Made by a program: the position numbers and the translations under genes. The notes beneath the pieces are model-generated. The model saw nothing but the letters and a program-made list of their open reading frames with translations, was not told the origin of the DNA and ran no database searches. From the NCBI GenBank assembly GCA_028571885.1, contig JAPVVU010000197.1, positions 1 through 6,084 on the forward strand: 6,084 nt of DNA, given 5' to 3'. Shown in pieces: positions 1 to 4,689 of the stretch. Every line of letters begins with the position of its first letter. Position 1 is the stretch's first letter. This DNA is from Gammaproteobacteria bacterium. Lineage in GTDB: Bacteria > Pseudomonadota > Gammaproteobacteria > GRL18.

Positions 1-3
1 AAG

Positions 4-38
4 CCGACATTTAAATATTGAAAGTGTTTAAATGTCGG
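4..38 (-). terminator. Perfect 12-bp inverted repeat, possible terminator of the HDOD gene
   Basis: The arms at 4-15 (CCGACATTTAAA) and 27-38 (TTTAAATGTCGG) are perfectly complementary across an 11-nt loop. The structure lies 38 bp past the stop of the minus-strand HDOD gene, where a transcription terminator would be expected. The outer half of the stem is GC-rich and the inner half is all A/T. On the minus strand only GCTT follows before the window ends, so a full U-tract cannot be confirmed. It could equally be a binding site or part of a larger repeat outside the window. Confidence 0.42.
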
Positions 39-76
39 ACCTTACTCGTACACATTATGAAAATAAGTTCATGCAA

Positions 77-1321
77 TTACAGATGCAGTAATGCTTTAGT
101 CTCACTAATTTTTTCATGCGCTTTTTCCAGAACCTTAATGCTCAGTTTGGGTGTCAGCTGTCCTAAAGCCAGTTTATGAAATGCGGGTGTCTGATCAATA
201 ATGGGCACATCTTTTTGCTTAGGTGAACCAATATAACTATGTAAATGAGCCATATTGACGATATCAACCAGATCAGGCTTGTCCTTTTCGTTATACATCC
301 AGTTTTCTGTTTCTTCTGCCACACGAATAAAATCGTCGGAAAAATCCCAGCGTCTTAAAATTGAACTACCCACCTGAGCATGCATTTTATGTATTACTTT
401 GTCCAGATGTTGTTCACTGTCCACAATTAACGGGTGATCTGCGGCTTTATTCAAAATAGCAATATTACCAATATCATGAATCAAACCCGCCAACATTGCA
501 TGTTCGGGATCAAATCCAGGGGTCACTTTAGCCAGAACATAACTGATTGAAGCGATTTCAATACTGTGTTCCCAAAGCTTTTTCATGTGTTGATTGAGTA
601 TTTTATTGTGTGATTTAAATAATTCTTTTAAGGCAAAAGAGGTAACAAGTTGTGTCGTGACTTTAGTGCCTAAACTAACCACCGCAGTTTTACAATCTTC
701 TGCTTTCTTACGCCTCTGATATAACGCACTATTAGCCGCTTTAATAATTTTTGCAGCAATGGAAGGATCAGCCATAATAACCTGGGCAATCTCATTAGCA
801 CCTGAATTTTCATCCTTAATGGTTTCACGAATGCGTGTCGCGATACTGGGCAGGCTGGGTAAAACAAAGTTACCCTGCTGCAATTCCAAAATTAATTCAT
901 ATAGAATTCTATCTTCTTCATGTTCTTCATCGAGCGGTGTTTCATTAAGACTAATAGTGGATGAGACTTCTGACTGTTCTATTGCGGTATCAAGGAAGTC
1001 GTCCTTCAACACCAGCAGTTTACACGGAGATTGAGTGATGACCTGATACCGGCTGGGTCTGAGTTGAGCAACAGGATTTCGAGCGCGTACACTATCTGCT
1101 TCAATATCACTTTCTGAGTCATCAAAGGCACGTAATTTAAGAGTCCCTTCAAGCAAGAGATATTTATCAGGTGAATCAGAGTTTAAATCAATAATAGTCT
1201 TACCTGAAGCAACTTGAACGACTTGTGCATTGATTGCGATAAAATCAAGCTGTTTATCAGTGAGGGAATGAAAAGGCGCAAAAAACTTCAGGCGCTCAGT
1301 ATCAATAACTTCTGTTTCCAT
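77..1321 (-). CDS. HDOD-domain signalling protein with N-terminal cyclic-nucleotide-binding-like domain
   Basis: The 414-aa protein has two parts. Residues about 10-115 resemble the Crp-type cupin (L-x-FFAPFHSL near 11-20, YLLLEGTLKL at 54-63, RNPVAQLRPSRYQV at 81-94). The usual phosphate-binding cassette (RxGE followed by R-A) is not recognisable, so cyclic nucleotide binding is doubtful. An acidic linker (about 117-138, rich in E and D) leads into an HDOD domain (about 140-365). That domain has LPSLPSIATRI at 154-164, WEHS at 250-253, LIHDIGN at 280-286 and HAQVGSSILRRW at 314-325. Unlike many HDOD proteins, it keeps the HD pair (H282-D283) plus H252 and H314, so metal binding is conceivable. 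No response-regulator receiver, GGDEF domain, transmembrane segment or signal peptide is visible, so a cytoplasmic location is likely. HDOD proteins act in signalling and physiological regulation, mostly without known catalysis; the specific role here is unknown. The start is ATG with only a weak AAGAA upstream, but the N-terminus aligns with the usual beginning of this domain. It is divergent from amrB. Confidence 0.9.
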   Translation of the reverse strand: METEVIDTERLKFFAPFHSLTDKQLDFIAINAQVVQVASGKTIIDLNSDSPDKYLLLEGTLKLRAFDDSESDIEADSVRARNPVAQLRPSRYQVITQSPCKLLVLKDDFLDTAIEQSEVSSTISLNETPLDEEHEEDRILYELILELQQGNFVLPSLPSIATRIRETIKDENSGANEIAQVIMADPSIAAKIIKAANSALYQRRKKAEDCKTAVVSLGTKVTTQLVTSFALKELFKSHNKILNQHMKKLWEHSIEIASISYVLAKVTPGFDPEHAMLAGLIHDIGNIAILNKAADHPLIVDSEQHLDKVIHKMHAQVGSSILRRWDFSDDFIRVAEETENWMYNEKDKPDLVDIVNMAHLHSYIGSPKQKDVPIIDQTPAFHKLALGQLTPKLSIKVLEKAHEKISETKALLHL

Positions 1322-1340
1322 AGCAATTAATTTCTTGATG

Positions 1341-1374
1341 TCTCTAATGTTTACAAATAATCTCTAATGTTTAC
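1341..1374. repeat. Direct repeat of 14 bp with 20-bp period
   Basis: TCTCTAATGTTTAC occurs at 1341-1354 and again, identically, at 1361-1374, with AAATAA between the copies. The first copy starts 20 bp upstream of the HDOD start codon, so both would lie in the leader or core promoter of that minus-strand gene, where they read GTAAACATTAGAGA. A period of 20 bp is close to two helical turns, which would place two protein-binding sites on the same DNA face. It could also be simple duplication without function. Confidence 0.75.
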
Positions 1375-1539
1375 TGCTAGAGGTTACACTAATTTCTGGC
1401 CGATGAGAAGTTTGAGTGATGTCAAGTAGAATAGCACAGATGAAGAAAATGTACTCCTTATAGAGGAAAAGAGAAATGCGCGTATGATTTAACCTATGTT
1501 CGAAATAATTTATAAAAAGCTCAGTGTTTATACAATTTT

Positions 1540-1560
1540 GCTCTTTAATGACATAAGAGC
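1540..1560. other. Short stem-loop with a competing alternative pairing
   Basis: GCTCTT at 1540-1545 pairs with AAGAGC at 1555-1560 around a 9-nt loop. The right arm can instead pair through GAGCTTT (1557-1563) with AAAGCTC (1516-1522), so two mutually exclusive folds exist. No T-tract follows on the plus strand. Both stems are only 6-7 bp, so this may be chance in AT-rich DNA. Confidence 0.25.
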
Positions 1561-1577
1561 TTTCATGATCGAAAAAA

Positions 1578-1601
1578 TGTTCTATTATTAAGTATAGAAC
1601 A
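1578..1601. promoter_or_regulatory. Dyad TGTTCTAT-N8-ATAGAACA, candidate operator
   Basis: Two 8-bp arms (1578-1585 and 1594-1601) are perfect inverted repeats separated by 8 bp (TATTAAGT). The dyad is centred about 117 bp upstream of the amrB start codon. Its 24-bp span and symmetry fit a site for a dimeric helix-turn-helix repressor or activator. It is not a clear match to LexA, Fur or another consensus I can recall, so the regulator is unknown. TATTAT within it (1583-1588) could serve as a -10 element but lacks a good -35 partner. Confidence 0.4.
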
Positions 1602-1619
1602 GCACTAATTTCGACTTTT

Positions 1620-1647
1620 TTTAGTCTGTTAACTTTAGTCTGTTAAC
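1620..1647. repeat. Perfect 14-bp tandem duplication upstream of amrB
   Basis: TTTAGTCTGTTAAC is present twice back to back, at 1620-1633 and 1634-1647, with no mismatches and no spacer. Each copy contains the palindromic hexamer GTTAAC. The repeat lies 60-87 bp upstream of the amrB start, between the 1578-1601 dyad and the gene. It may be replication slippage or a duplicated binding site. Confidence 0.8.
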
Positions 1648-1706
1648 AATGCATAGAGTCAGCTCATCCCTTAAGACCTTAAAAAATTTAACACGGTTAA
1701 TAAATT

Positions 1707-2522
1707 ATGAGTTTACATACAAATATCAGGCATCCTGCTGTCGCCGGCAGTTTTTATCCTGGCTATACAGATGAATTAAATTCATCTGTGCAAGCTTATC
1801 TGGACAATGTAAAAACTGATGTAGAAACGGATGCTCCCCTCCTGGCAAAACCGCGGGCAATGATAGTCCCGCATGCCGGCTATATCTATTCCGGACCTGT
1901 TGCCGCAAGTGCTTATGCCCGGTTAATTCCATTTGCTCAACAAATCTCAAAAGTGGTATTACTGGGACCTTCACATAGAGTTCCTTTTCGTGGAATAGCC
2001 ACGAGTTCTCTTGATTATTTTCAAACACCGCTGGGGGACATTCCTCTGGACAGAAAACTCATCGATAAATTAGAGCAGCTGCCCTTTGTGCAGTCATATG
2101 ATGAGGCGCATCGGCAGGAACACAGTCTTGAAGTACAACTGCCTTTTTTGCAGAAAGTTCTACCAGAGTTTACTCTGGTTCCTCTGGTTTTTGGTCAAAT
2201 AGACGATCAACAGGTCAGCGAAGTGTTTGAAAGCTTGTGGCAGGAGCAGGATACGCTCTTTTTAATCAGCTCTGATCTCAGTCATTACCTTGACTACCAT
2301 AGCGCTCAACAATCCGACCGGGCAACCAGCGAAGCAATAGCAGCGCTCACACCTCAGAATATTCATTATGAGCAGGCCTGCGGCCGCTCAGCTGTCGCGG
2401 GCATGCTCTTAAGTGCAAAGAAACATAATTTAAATGTGCAGATGCTGGATCTTCGTAACTCGGGTGATACTGCCGGAACTAAAGATAGCGTGGTTGGTTA
2501 TGGTGCATGGGTCTTCTTTTAA
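1707..2522 (+). CDS. amrB: AmmeMemoRadiSam system protein B (Memo family)
   Basis: The 271-aa protein covers the whole Memo family, beginning with the usual IRHPAVAGSFYPG (7-19). Other family landmarks are IVPHAGYIYSGP (53-64), LLGPSHR (85-91), EHSLEVQLPFLQ (138-149), SSDLSHY (188-194), CGR (225-227) and NSGDTAGTKDSVVGYGAW (251-268). The fold is related to class III extradiol dioxygenases. H56, H90 and C225 correspond in order to the vestigial metal-site residues of human MEMO1 (H49, H81, C244). Human MEMO1 has been reported to bind metal ions, but the bacterial activity is not established. No signal peptide or membrane segment is visible, so it is probably cytosolic. It is the first gene of a pair with amrA. 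The family's third partner, a radical SAM enzyme, is not in the window. The start at 1707 is fixed by the conserved N-terminus and an in-frame TAA just upstream; no clear Shine-Dalgarno precedes it. Its TAA stop is in frame with amrA. Confidence 0.93.
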   Translation: MSLHTNIRHPAVAGSFYPGYTDELNSSVQAYLDNVKTDVETDAPLLAKPRAMIVPHAGYIYSGPVAASAYARLIPFAQQISKVVLLGPSHRVPFRGIATSSLDYFQTPLGDIPLDRKLIDKLEQLPFVQSYDEAHRQEHSLEVQLPFLQKVLPEFTLVPLVFGQIDDQQVSEVFESLWQEQDTLFLISSDLSHYLDYHSAQQSDRATSEAIAALTPQNIHYEQACGRSAVAGMLLSAKKHNLNVQMLDLRNSGDTAGTKDSVVGYGAWVFF

Positions 2523-2549
2523 AAACAGAACCCTCAACAAGTCAACTAT

Positions 2550-2594
2550 TTGTTATCAGGGAATTTGTTATCAGGGAATCTGTTAGCAAGAAAT
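2550..2594 (+). repeat. Three tandem 15-bp units in the amrB-amrA spacer
   Basis: TTGTTATCAGGGAAT is repeated exactly at 2550-2564 and 2565-2579, followed by a diverged third unit CTGTTAGCAAGAAAT at 2580-2594. The 15-bp period preserves reading frame: if translated in the amrA frame it gives LLSGN, LLSGN, LLARN. The block lies between the amrB stop and the preferred amrA start, so it is most likely untranslated unless the first TTG is used or the amrB stop is read through. Confidence 0.85.
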
Positions 2595-2602
2595 GGCTTC
2601 AC

Positions 2603-2610
2603 AGGAAGGG
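2603..2610 (+). promoter_or_regulatory. Ribosome binding site deciding the amrA start
   Basis: AGGAAGGG sits 11 nt before the ATG at 2622. No comparable Shine-Dalgarno precedes the more upstream in-frame TTG at 2550, whose preceding bases are CAAGTCAACTAT. This favours the ATG as the translation start. Confidence 0.6.
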
Positions 2611-2621
2611 TATTCGAAAAA

Positions 2622-3227
2622 ATGAATTCACATAAGCCTTTAGCGGATCAAAAGCCTTTAGCAAATCAAAAAACCGCCTATTCACCAGCTGAACAACAAC
2701 TGTTACTGGATATTGCCAAAAACTCGATTCAAACCGGTTTGCAACAGCAGCATCCCTTAGCGGTCACTCTTTCAGACTATTCCGAACAGCTTCAGAAAAA
2801 ACGAGCAACCTTTGTCACATTGACGATTAATCATGAACTGCGCGGCTGCATCGGCAGCTTAAGTCCCCAACGAGCTCTGGTCGATGATATTGCGCATAAT
2901 GCCTATGCAGCTGCATTCTCAGATCCCCGTTTTCCAGCGCTCAGCCCACAGGAATTTGAACAGCTTGAATACCATATTTCAATATTAAGTGACACCAGTC
3001 CAATGCAGTTTGACACAGAACAGGCGTTGTTAGCACAAATTCGACCTGGAGTTGATGGTCTGGTTTTATCCGATAAAAACAGACAGAGCACTTTTCTACC
3101 TTCAGTCTGGGAACAACTGCCTGAAGCTGAAGAGTTTTTACAACATCTCAAGCGCAAAGCGGGTTTACCGGCAGATTATTGGAGTGATACGCTGCAAGTC
3201 AGCCGTTATACCGTTGACTATTTTTAA
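2622..3227 (+). CDS. amrA: AmmeMemoRadiSam system protein A (AMMECR1 domain)
   Basis: From the ATG the product is 201 aa. After a variable head (1-20, with the tandem KPLADQ/KPLANQ) the AMMECR1 domain runs to the C-terminus. Hallmarks are the signature ELRGCIGS (72-79), AFSDPRFPAL (98-107), VDGLVLS (144-150), TFLPSVWEQLPE (157-168) and LKRKAGLP (176-183). The domain is widely conserved, including human AMMECR1, and its biochemical role is unknown; the invariant LRGCIG cysteine invites a catalytic or binding guess but no reaction is established. It follows amrB on the same strand and is probably co-transcribed with it. I chose ATG 2622 over TTG 2550 because of the upstream AGGAAGGG and because the extra 24 residues would be made mostly of the tandem repeat. 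The frame is continuous with amrB apart from one TAA. The stop codon lies inside a 17-bp tandem duplication. Confidence 0.92.
   Translation: MNSHKPLADQKPLANQKTAYSPAEQQLLLDIAKNSIQTGLQQQHPLAVTLSDYSEQLQKKRATFVTLTINHELRGCIGSLSPQRALVDDIAHNAYAAAFSDPRFPALSPQEFEQLEYHISILSDTSPMQFDTEQALLAQIRPGVDGLVLSDKNRQSTFLPSVWEQLPEAEEFLQHLKRKAGLPADYWSDTLQVSRYTVDYF
2634..2669 (+). repeat. In-frame 18-bp tandem duplication at the amrA N-terminus
   Basis: Two 18-bp units, 2634-2651 and 2652-2669, differ at only two positions (GCGGAT versus GCAAAT) and encode KPLADQ then KPLANQ at residues 5-16 of AmrA. The unit length is a multiple of three, so the frame is kept. It lies before the conserved domain, where length variation should be tolerated. 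Confidence 0.8.
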
Positions 3228-3247
3228 AGTTCGACTATTTTTAAAGT
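3214..3247. repeat. 17-bp tandem duplication covering the amrA stop codon
   Basis: TTGACTATTTTTAAAGT at 3214-3230 is followed directly by TCGACTATTTTTAAAGT at 3231-3247, with one mismatch. The first copy encodes the last residues and TAA of amrA, so the second copy is a non-coding echo of the gene end. It occupies most of the 29-bp gap between the convergent amrA and ridA genes. No hairpin terminator is visible in this gap. Confidence 0.82.
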
Positions 3248-3256
3248 GAAGTTAGC

Positions 3257-3637
3257 CTACAGTGCCATCACCGCATCCATTTCAACACCGGCATCTTTAG
3301 GTAATGAAGCCACACCAATTGCCGCTCTGGCAGGATAAGGTTGGGAGAAATAGCGCGCCATCACTTCATTAACCAAAGGAAAATGACTCAGATCCGTCAG
3401 GAAAATATTCAATTTAGCAATATCGTTCAAATCACCACCCGCAGCCTGAGCAACAGCCGTCAGGTTATCAAAAACCCGTACAATCTGAGCTTCCATATCC
3501 CCATCCACCATTTCCATGGTTTCTGGAATAAGAGGGATCTGCCCGGAAAGATAGACCGTATTACCCACTTTAACCGCCTGGGAATAAGTGCCAATCGCCT
3601 GCGGTGCTTTATCTGTTGCAATTATTTCTCTAGTCAA
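3257..3637 (-). CDS. ridA: RidA family reactive imine/enamine deaminase
   Basis: The 126-aa product matches the typical length of RidA (YjgF/YER057c/UK114 family). RidA forms trimers in the cytosol and hydrolyses reactive 2-aminoacrylate-type enamines and imines from PLP enzymes such as threonine/serine dehydratase, releasing keto acid and ammonia. Landmarks are the N-terminal APQAIGTYSQAV (11-22), VYLSGQIPL (28-36), NLTAVAQAAGGDLNDIAKLNIFL (58-80), YPARAAIGVASLP (101-113) and GVEMDAVMA (117-125). R104 corresponds to the arginine that holds the substrate carboxylate in E. coli RidA (R105), and E119 to its conserved glutamate, so an active enzyme is likely. The start codon is TTG; it is supported by AAGGAG six bases upstream, and residues 2-20 align with the family start. 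It lies downstream of the pteridine reductase on the same strand, separated by a heptad-repeat hairpin, and converges with amrA. Confidence 0.95.
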   Translation of the reverse strand: MTREIIATDKAPQAIGTYSQAVKVGNTVYLSGQIPLIPETMEMVDGDMEAQIVRVFDNLTAVAQAAGGDLNDIAKLNIFLTDLSHFPLVNEVMARYFSQPYPARAAIGVASLPKDAGVEMDAVMAL

Positions 3638-3643
3638 AACTTT

Positions 3644-3649
3644 CTCCTT
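3644..3649 (-). promoter_or_regulatory. Shine-Dalgarno AAGGAG of ridA, supporting a TTG start
   Basis: On the minus strand AAGGAG is followed by six bases (AAAGTT) and then TTG ACT AGA GAA. The ideal spacing makes the TTG at 3637-3635 the initiation codon. The base of the heptad-repeat hairpin lies only about 12 nt upstream of this site. Confidence 0.85.
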
Positions 3650-3660
3650 GAAAGAAATTA

Positions 3661-3772
3661 TAAGTTGTAAGTTTTAAGTTGTAAGTTGTAAGTTGTAAGT
3701 CGTAAATCTTGAGTCTTGAGTCTTTAATCTTTTACTTACAACTTACAACTTACGACTTACGACTTACAACTT
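3661..3772. repeat. Sixteen-unit heptanucleotide array with internal inversion (long hairpin)
   Basis: The block reads as sixteen consecutive 7-bp units in unbroken register. Six units of TAAGTTG type (3661-3702, variants TAAGTTT and TAAGTCG) come first. Four diverged units (TAAATCT, TGAGTCT, TGAGTCT, TTAATCT) and a transitional TTTACTT follow. The last five are reverse-complement units (ACAACTT, ACAACTT, ACGACTT, ACGACTT, ACAACTT; 3738-3772). The outer arms, roughly 3662-3700 and 3734-3772, can pair over about 40 bp with a few mismatches, leaving the diverged middle as the loop. The array fills almost all of the 138-bp gap between the pteridine reductase stop and the ridA start. In the ridA messenger the hairpin would end just before the ribosome binding site. 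It carries no good U-tract, so it is not a standard terminator. Confidence 0.88.
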
Positions 3773-3775
3773 CTT

Positions 3776-4543
3776 TTATAAATACAATGATCGTCCGCCA
3801 TCGACTGCAATAATCTGCCCTGAAATATAATCGGCATTAGCCGCCAGGAACAAGACTGTTTTGGCAATATCTTCTGCCGAGCCTTTACGTTTTAAATAAG
3901 TCCTGGAAACAATGCGTTGTTTGGTTATATCATCCATCTCCTGAGCTGGCCACATGATGGCTCCCGGCGCAACACCATTCACTCGGATCTTCGGCCCCAG
4001 CTCAAAGGCCAGGGTTTTGACTAACATGGCCAGACCTGCCTTGGCCATATTGTAAACACTATGCCCTTCCAGGGGTCTTTCTGCATGAATATCGATAATA
4101 CTGATGATGCAGCCATTTTGTTTTTCCAGATGAGGCGCGGCTATCTGGGATAAAAAAAAGGGGGCTTTCATATTACTGCCGATCAGATCATCCCAGTCAT
4201 TTTCAGTGACAGTTTCCATGGGAGTTGGATAAAAGCTGGAGGCATTATTAACCAGTATGTCCAGTCGCCCCCACTGTTCCAGCCCCTTATTAACAAGACC
4301 TTTGAGTTTAACTGTTTCCAATAAATCTGCCTGAATAAGGACCACAGAGTTTTTACGCTGTTCATTCAGTTCTGTTTGCAGTGCTAATGCCGGTTGCCGT
4401 GAATGACGATAATGTAATAGAATATTGGCACCGGCAGCATGTAACAAACGTGCCGTCATAGCGCCAACTCGCTGGGCACCGCCTGTGATCAAAGCAACTT
4501 TATCGGTTAAGTCACTTTTTAGCATCTCATCAATTGTTTGCAT
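3776..4543 (-). CDS. Pteridine reductase, short-chain dehydrogenase (PTR1/FolM type)
   Basis: The 255-aa protein is a complete short-chain dehydrogenase/reductase. It has the nucleotide-binding motif TGGAQRVG (20-27, the TGx3RxG form typical of pteridine reductases rather than TGxxxGxG), NNAS (99-102) and VAPGAIMWP (191-199). The catalytic set is D151, Y164 and K168 (YNMAK). Aspartate replaces the usual serine and the 13- and 4-residue spacings equal those of PTR1 (D181, Y194, K198). This supports NADPH-dependent reduction of dihydropterins or dihydrofolate, as in PTR1 or E. coli FolM dihydromonapterin reductase. Which pterin is reduced cannot be told from sequence. The protein has no signal peptide and should be cytosolic. 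The ATG is preceded by GGGAAAG at suitable distance; an internal ATG at residue 7 is a less likely start. It is divergent from the MidA-type gene and upstream of ridA. Confidence 0.9.
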   Translation of the reverse strand: MQTIDEMLKSDLTDKVALITGGAQRVGAMTARLLHAAGANILLHYRHSRQPALALQTELNEQRKNSVVLIQADLLETVKLKGLVNKGLEQWGRLDILVNNASSFYPTPMETVTENDWDDLIGSNMKAPFFLSQIAAPHLEKQNGCIISIIDIHAERPLEGHSVYNMAKAGLAMLVKTLAFELGPKIRVNGVAPGAIMWPAQEMDDITKQRIVSRTYLKRKGSAEDIAKTVLFLAANADYISGQIIAVDGGRSLYL

Positions 4544-4689
4544 TAATCTTTCCCATTCGCTTTTATCATAAAAAGCGGGTTTCCTATTTTACACAGTGGA
4601 TGTTAGCCAATAAGTTTAGCATAATATAGCCACCCCGGATAAACCGTGATTATCATAAAAATTTAATTTAGAGCAGCTCTTCCCTAAAT
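4544..4689. promoter_or_regulatory. 146-bp divergent promoter region between pteridine reductase and MidA-type genes
   Basis: Both flanking genes start here in opposite directions, so their promoters should lie within it. AT-rich stretches such as CATAATATAG (4620-4629) and TATCATAAAAATTTAATTTA (4651-4670) could supply -10 elements, but no -35/-10 pair with normal spacing stands out on either strand. A short dyad AGAGC-A-GCTCT (4670-4680) lies 10-20 bp before the plus-strand start, in the position where a Shine-Dalgarno would be expected. Confidence 0.45.
4558..4577 (-). other. Hairpin in the pteridine reductase leader
   Basis: CGCTTTT (4558-4564) and AAAAGCG (4571-4577) form perfect 7-bp arms around a 6-nt loop. 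It begins 15 bp upstream of the minus-strand start codon, immediately before the GGGAAAG ribosome binding site. It has no following U-tract, so it is not a terminator; it could affect translation or message stability, or be an operator. Confidence 0.35.

Larger units (their letters stand above)
1322..1706. promoter_or_regulatory. 385-bp divergent intergenic region between the HDOD gene and amrB
   Basis: This AT-rich stretch must hold the promoters for both divergent genes, but I could not pick out a -35/-10 pair with good spacing on either strand. The only reading frames are very short; the longest I noticed is 14 codons at 1419-1463. It contains a 20-bp-period direct repeat (1341-1374), a small hairpin (1540-1560), a dyad (1578-1601) and a 14-bp tandem duplication (1620-1647), listed separately. 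The amrB start at 1707 has no recognisable Shine-Dalgarno sequence. An in-frame TAA at 1701-1703 rules out a longer amrB product. Confidence 0.6.

Noticed and set aside
759..1034. 91-codon open frame on the plus strand inside the HDOD gene
   Set aside because: It is antisense to a conserved coding region, its translation resembles no family, and it is explained by the reverse frame of the real gene.
1419..1463. 14-codon reading frame (MSSRIAQMKKMYSL) in the HDOD-amrB intergenic region
   Set aside because: It is very short, has no recognised homology and only a poor GAG close to the ATG. It is not distinguishable from chance.
1516..1563. Attenuator from the competing stems at 1516-1522, 1540-1545 and 1555-1563
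   Set aside because: The stems are only 6-7 bp, there is no U-tract or leader peptide, and amrB starts about 140 bp later. It is noted as a weak stem-loop only.
2550..2621. Longer amrA product starting at TTG 2550
   Set aside because: It has no Shine-Dalgarno, the extra 24 residues are largely repeat-encoded and unlike the AMMECR1 N-terminus, and the ATG at 2622 has AGGAAGGG upstream. It is kept only as a possibility linked to the in-frame junction.
3661..3772. Heptad block as a CRISPR array
   Set aside because: The units are 7 bp and contiguous with no unique spacers, and half are in inverse orientation. No cas gene is present.
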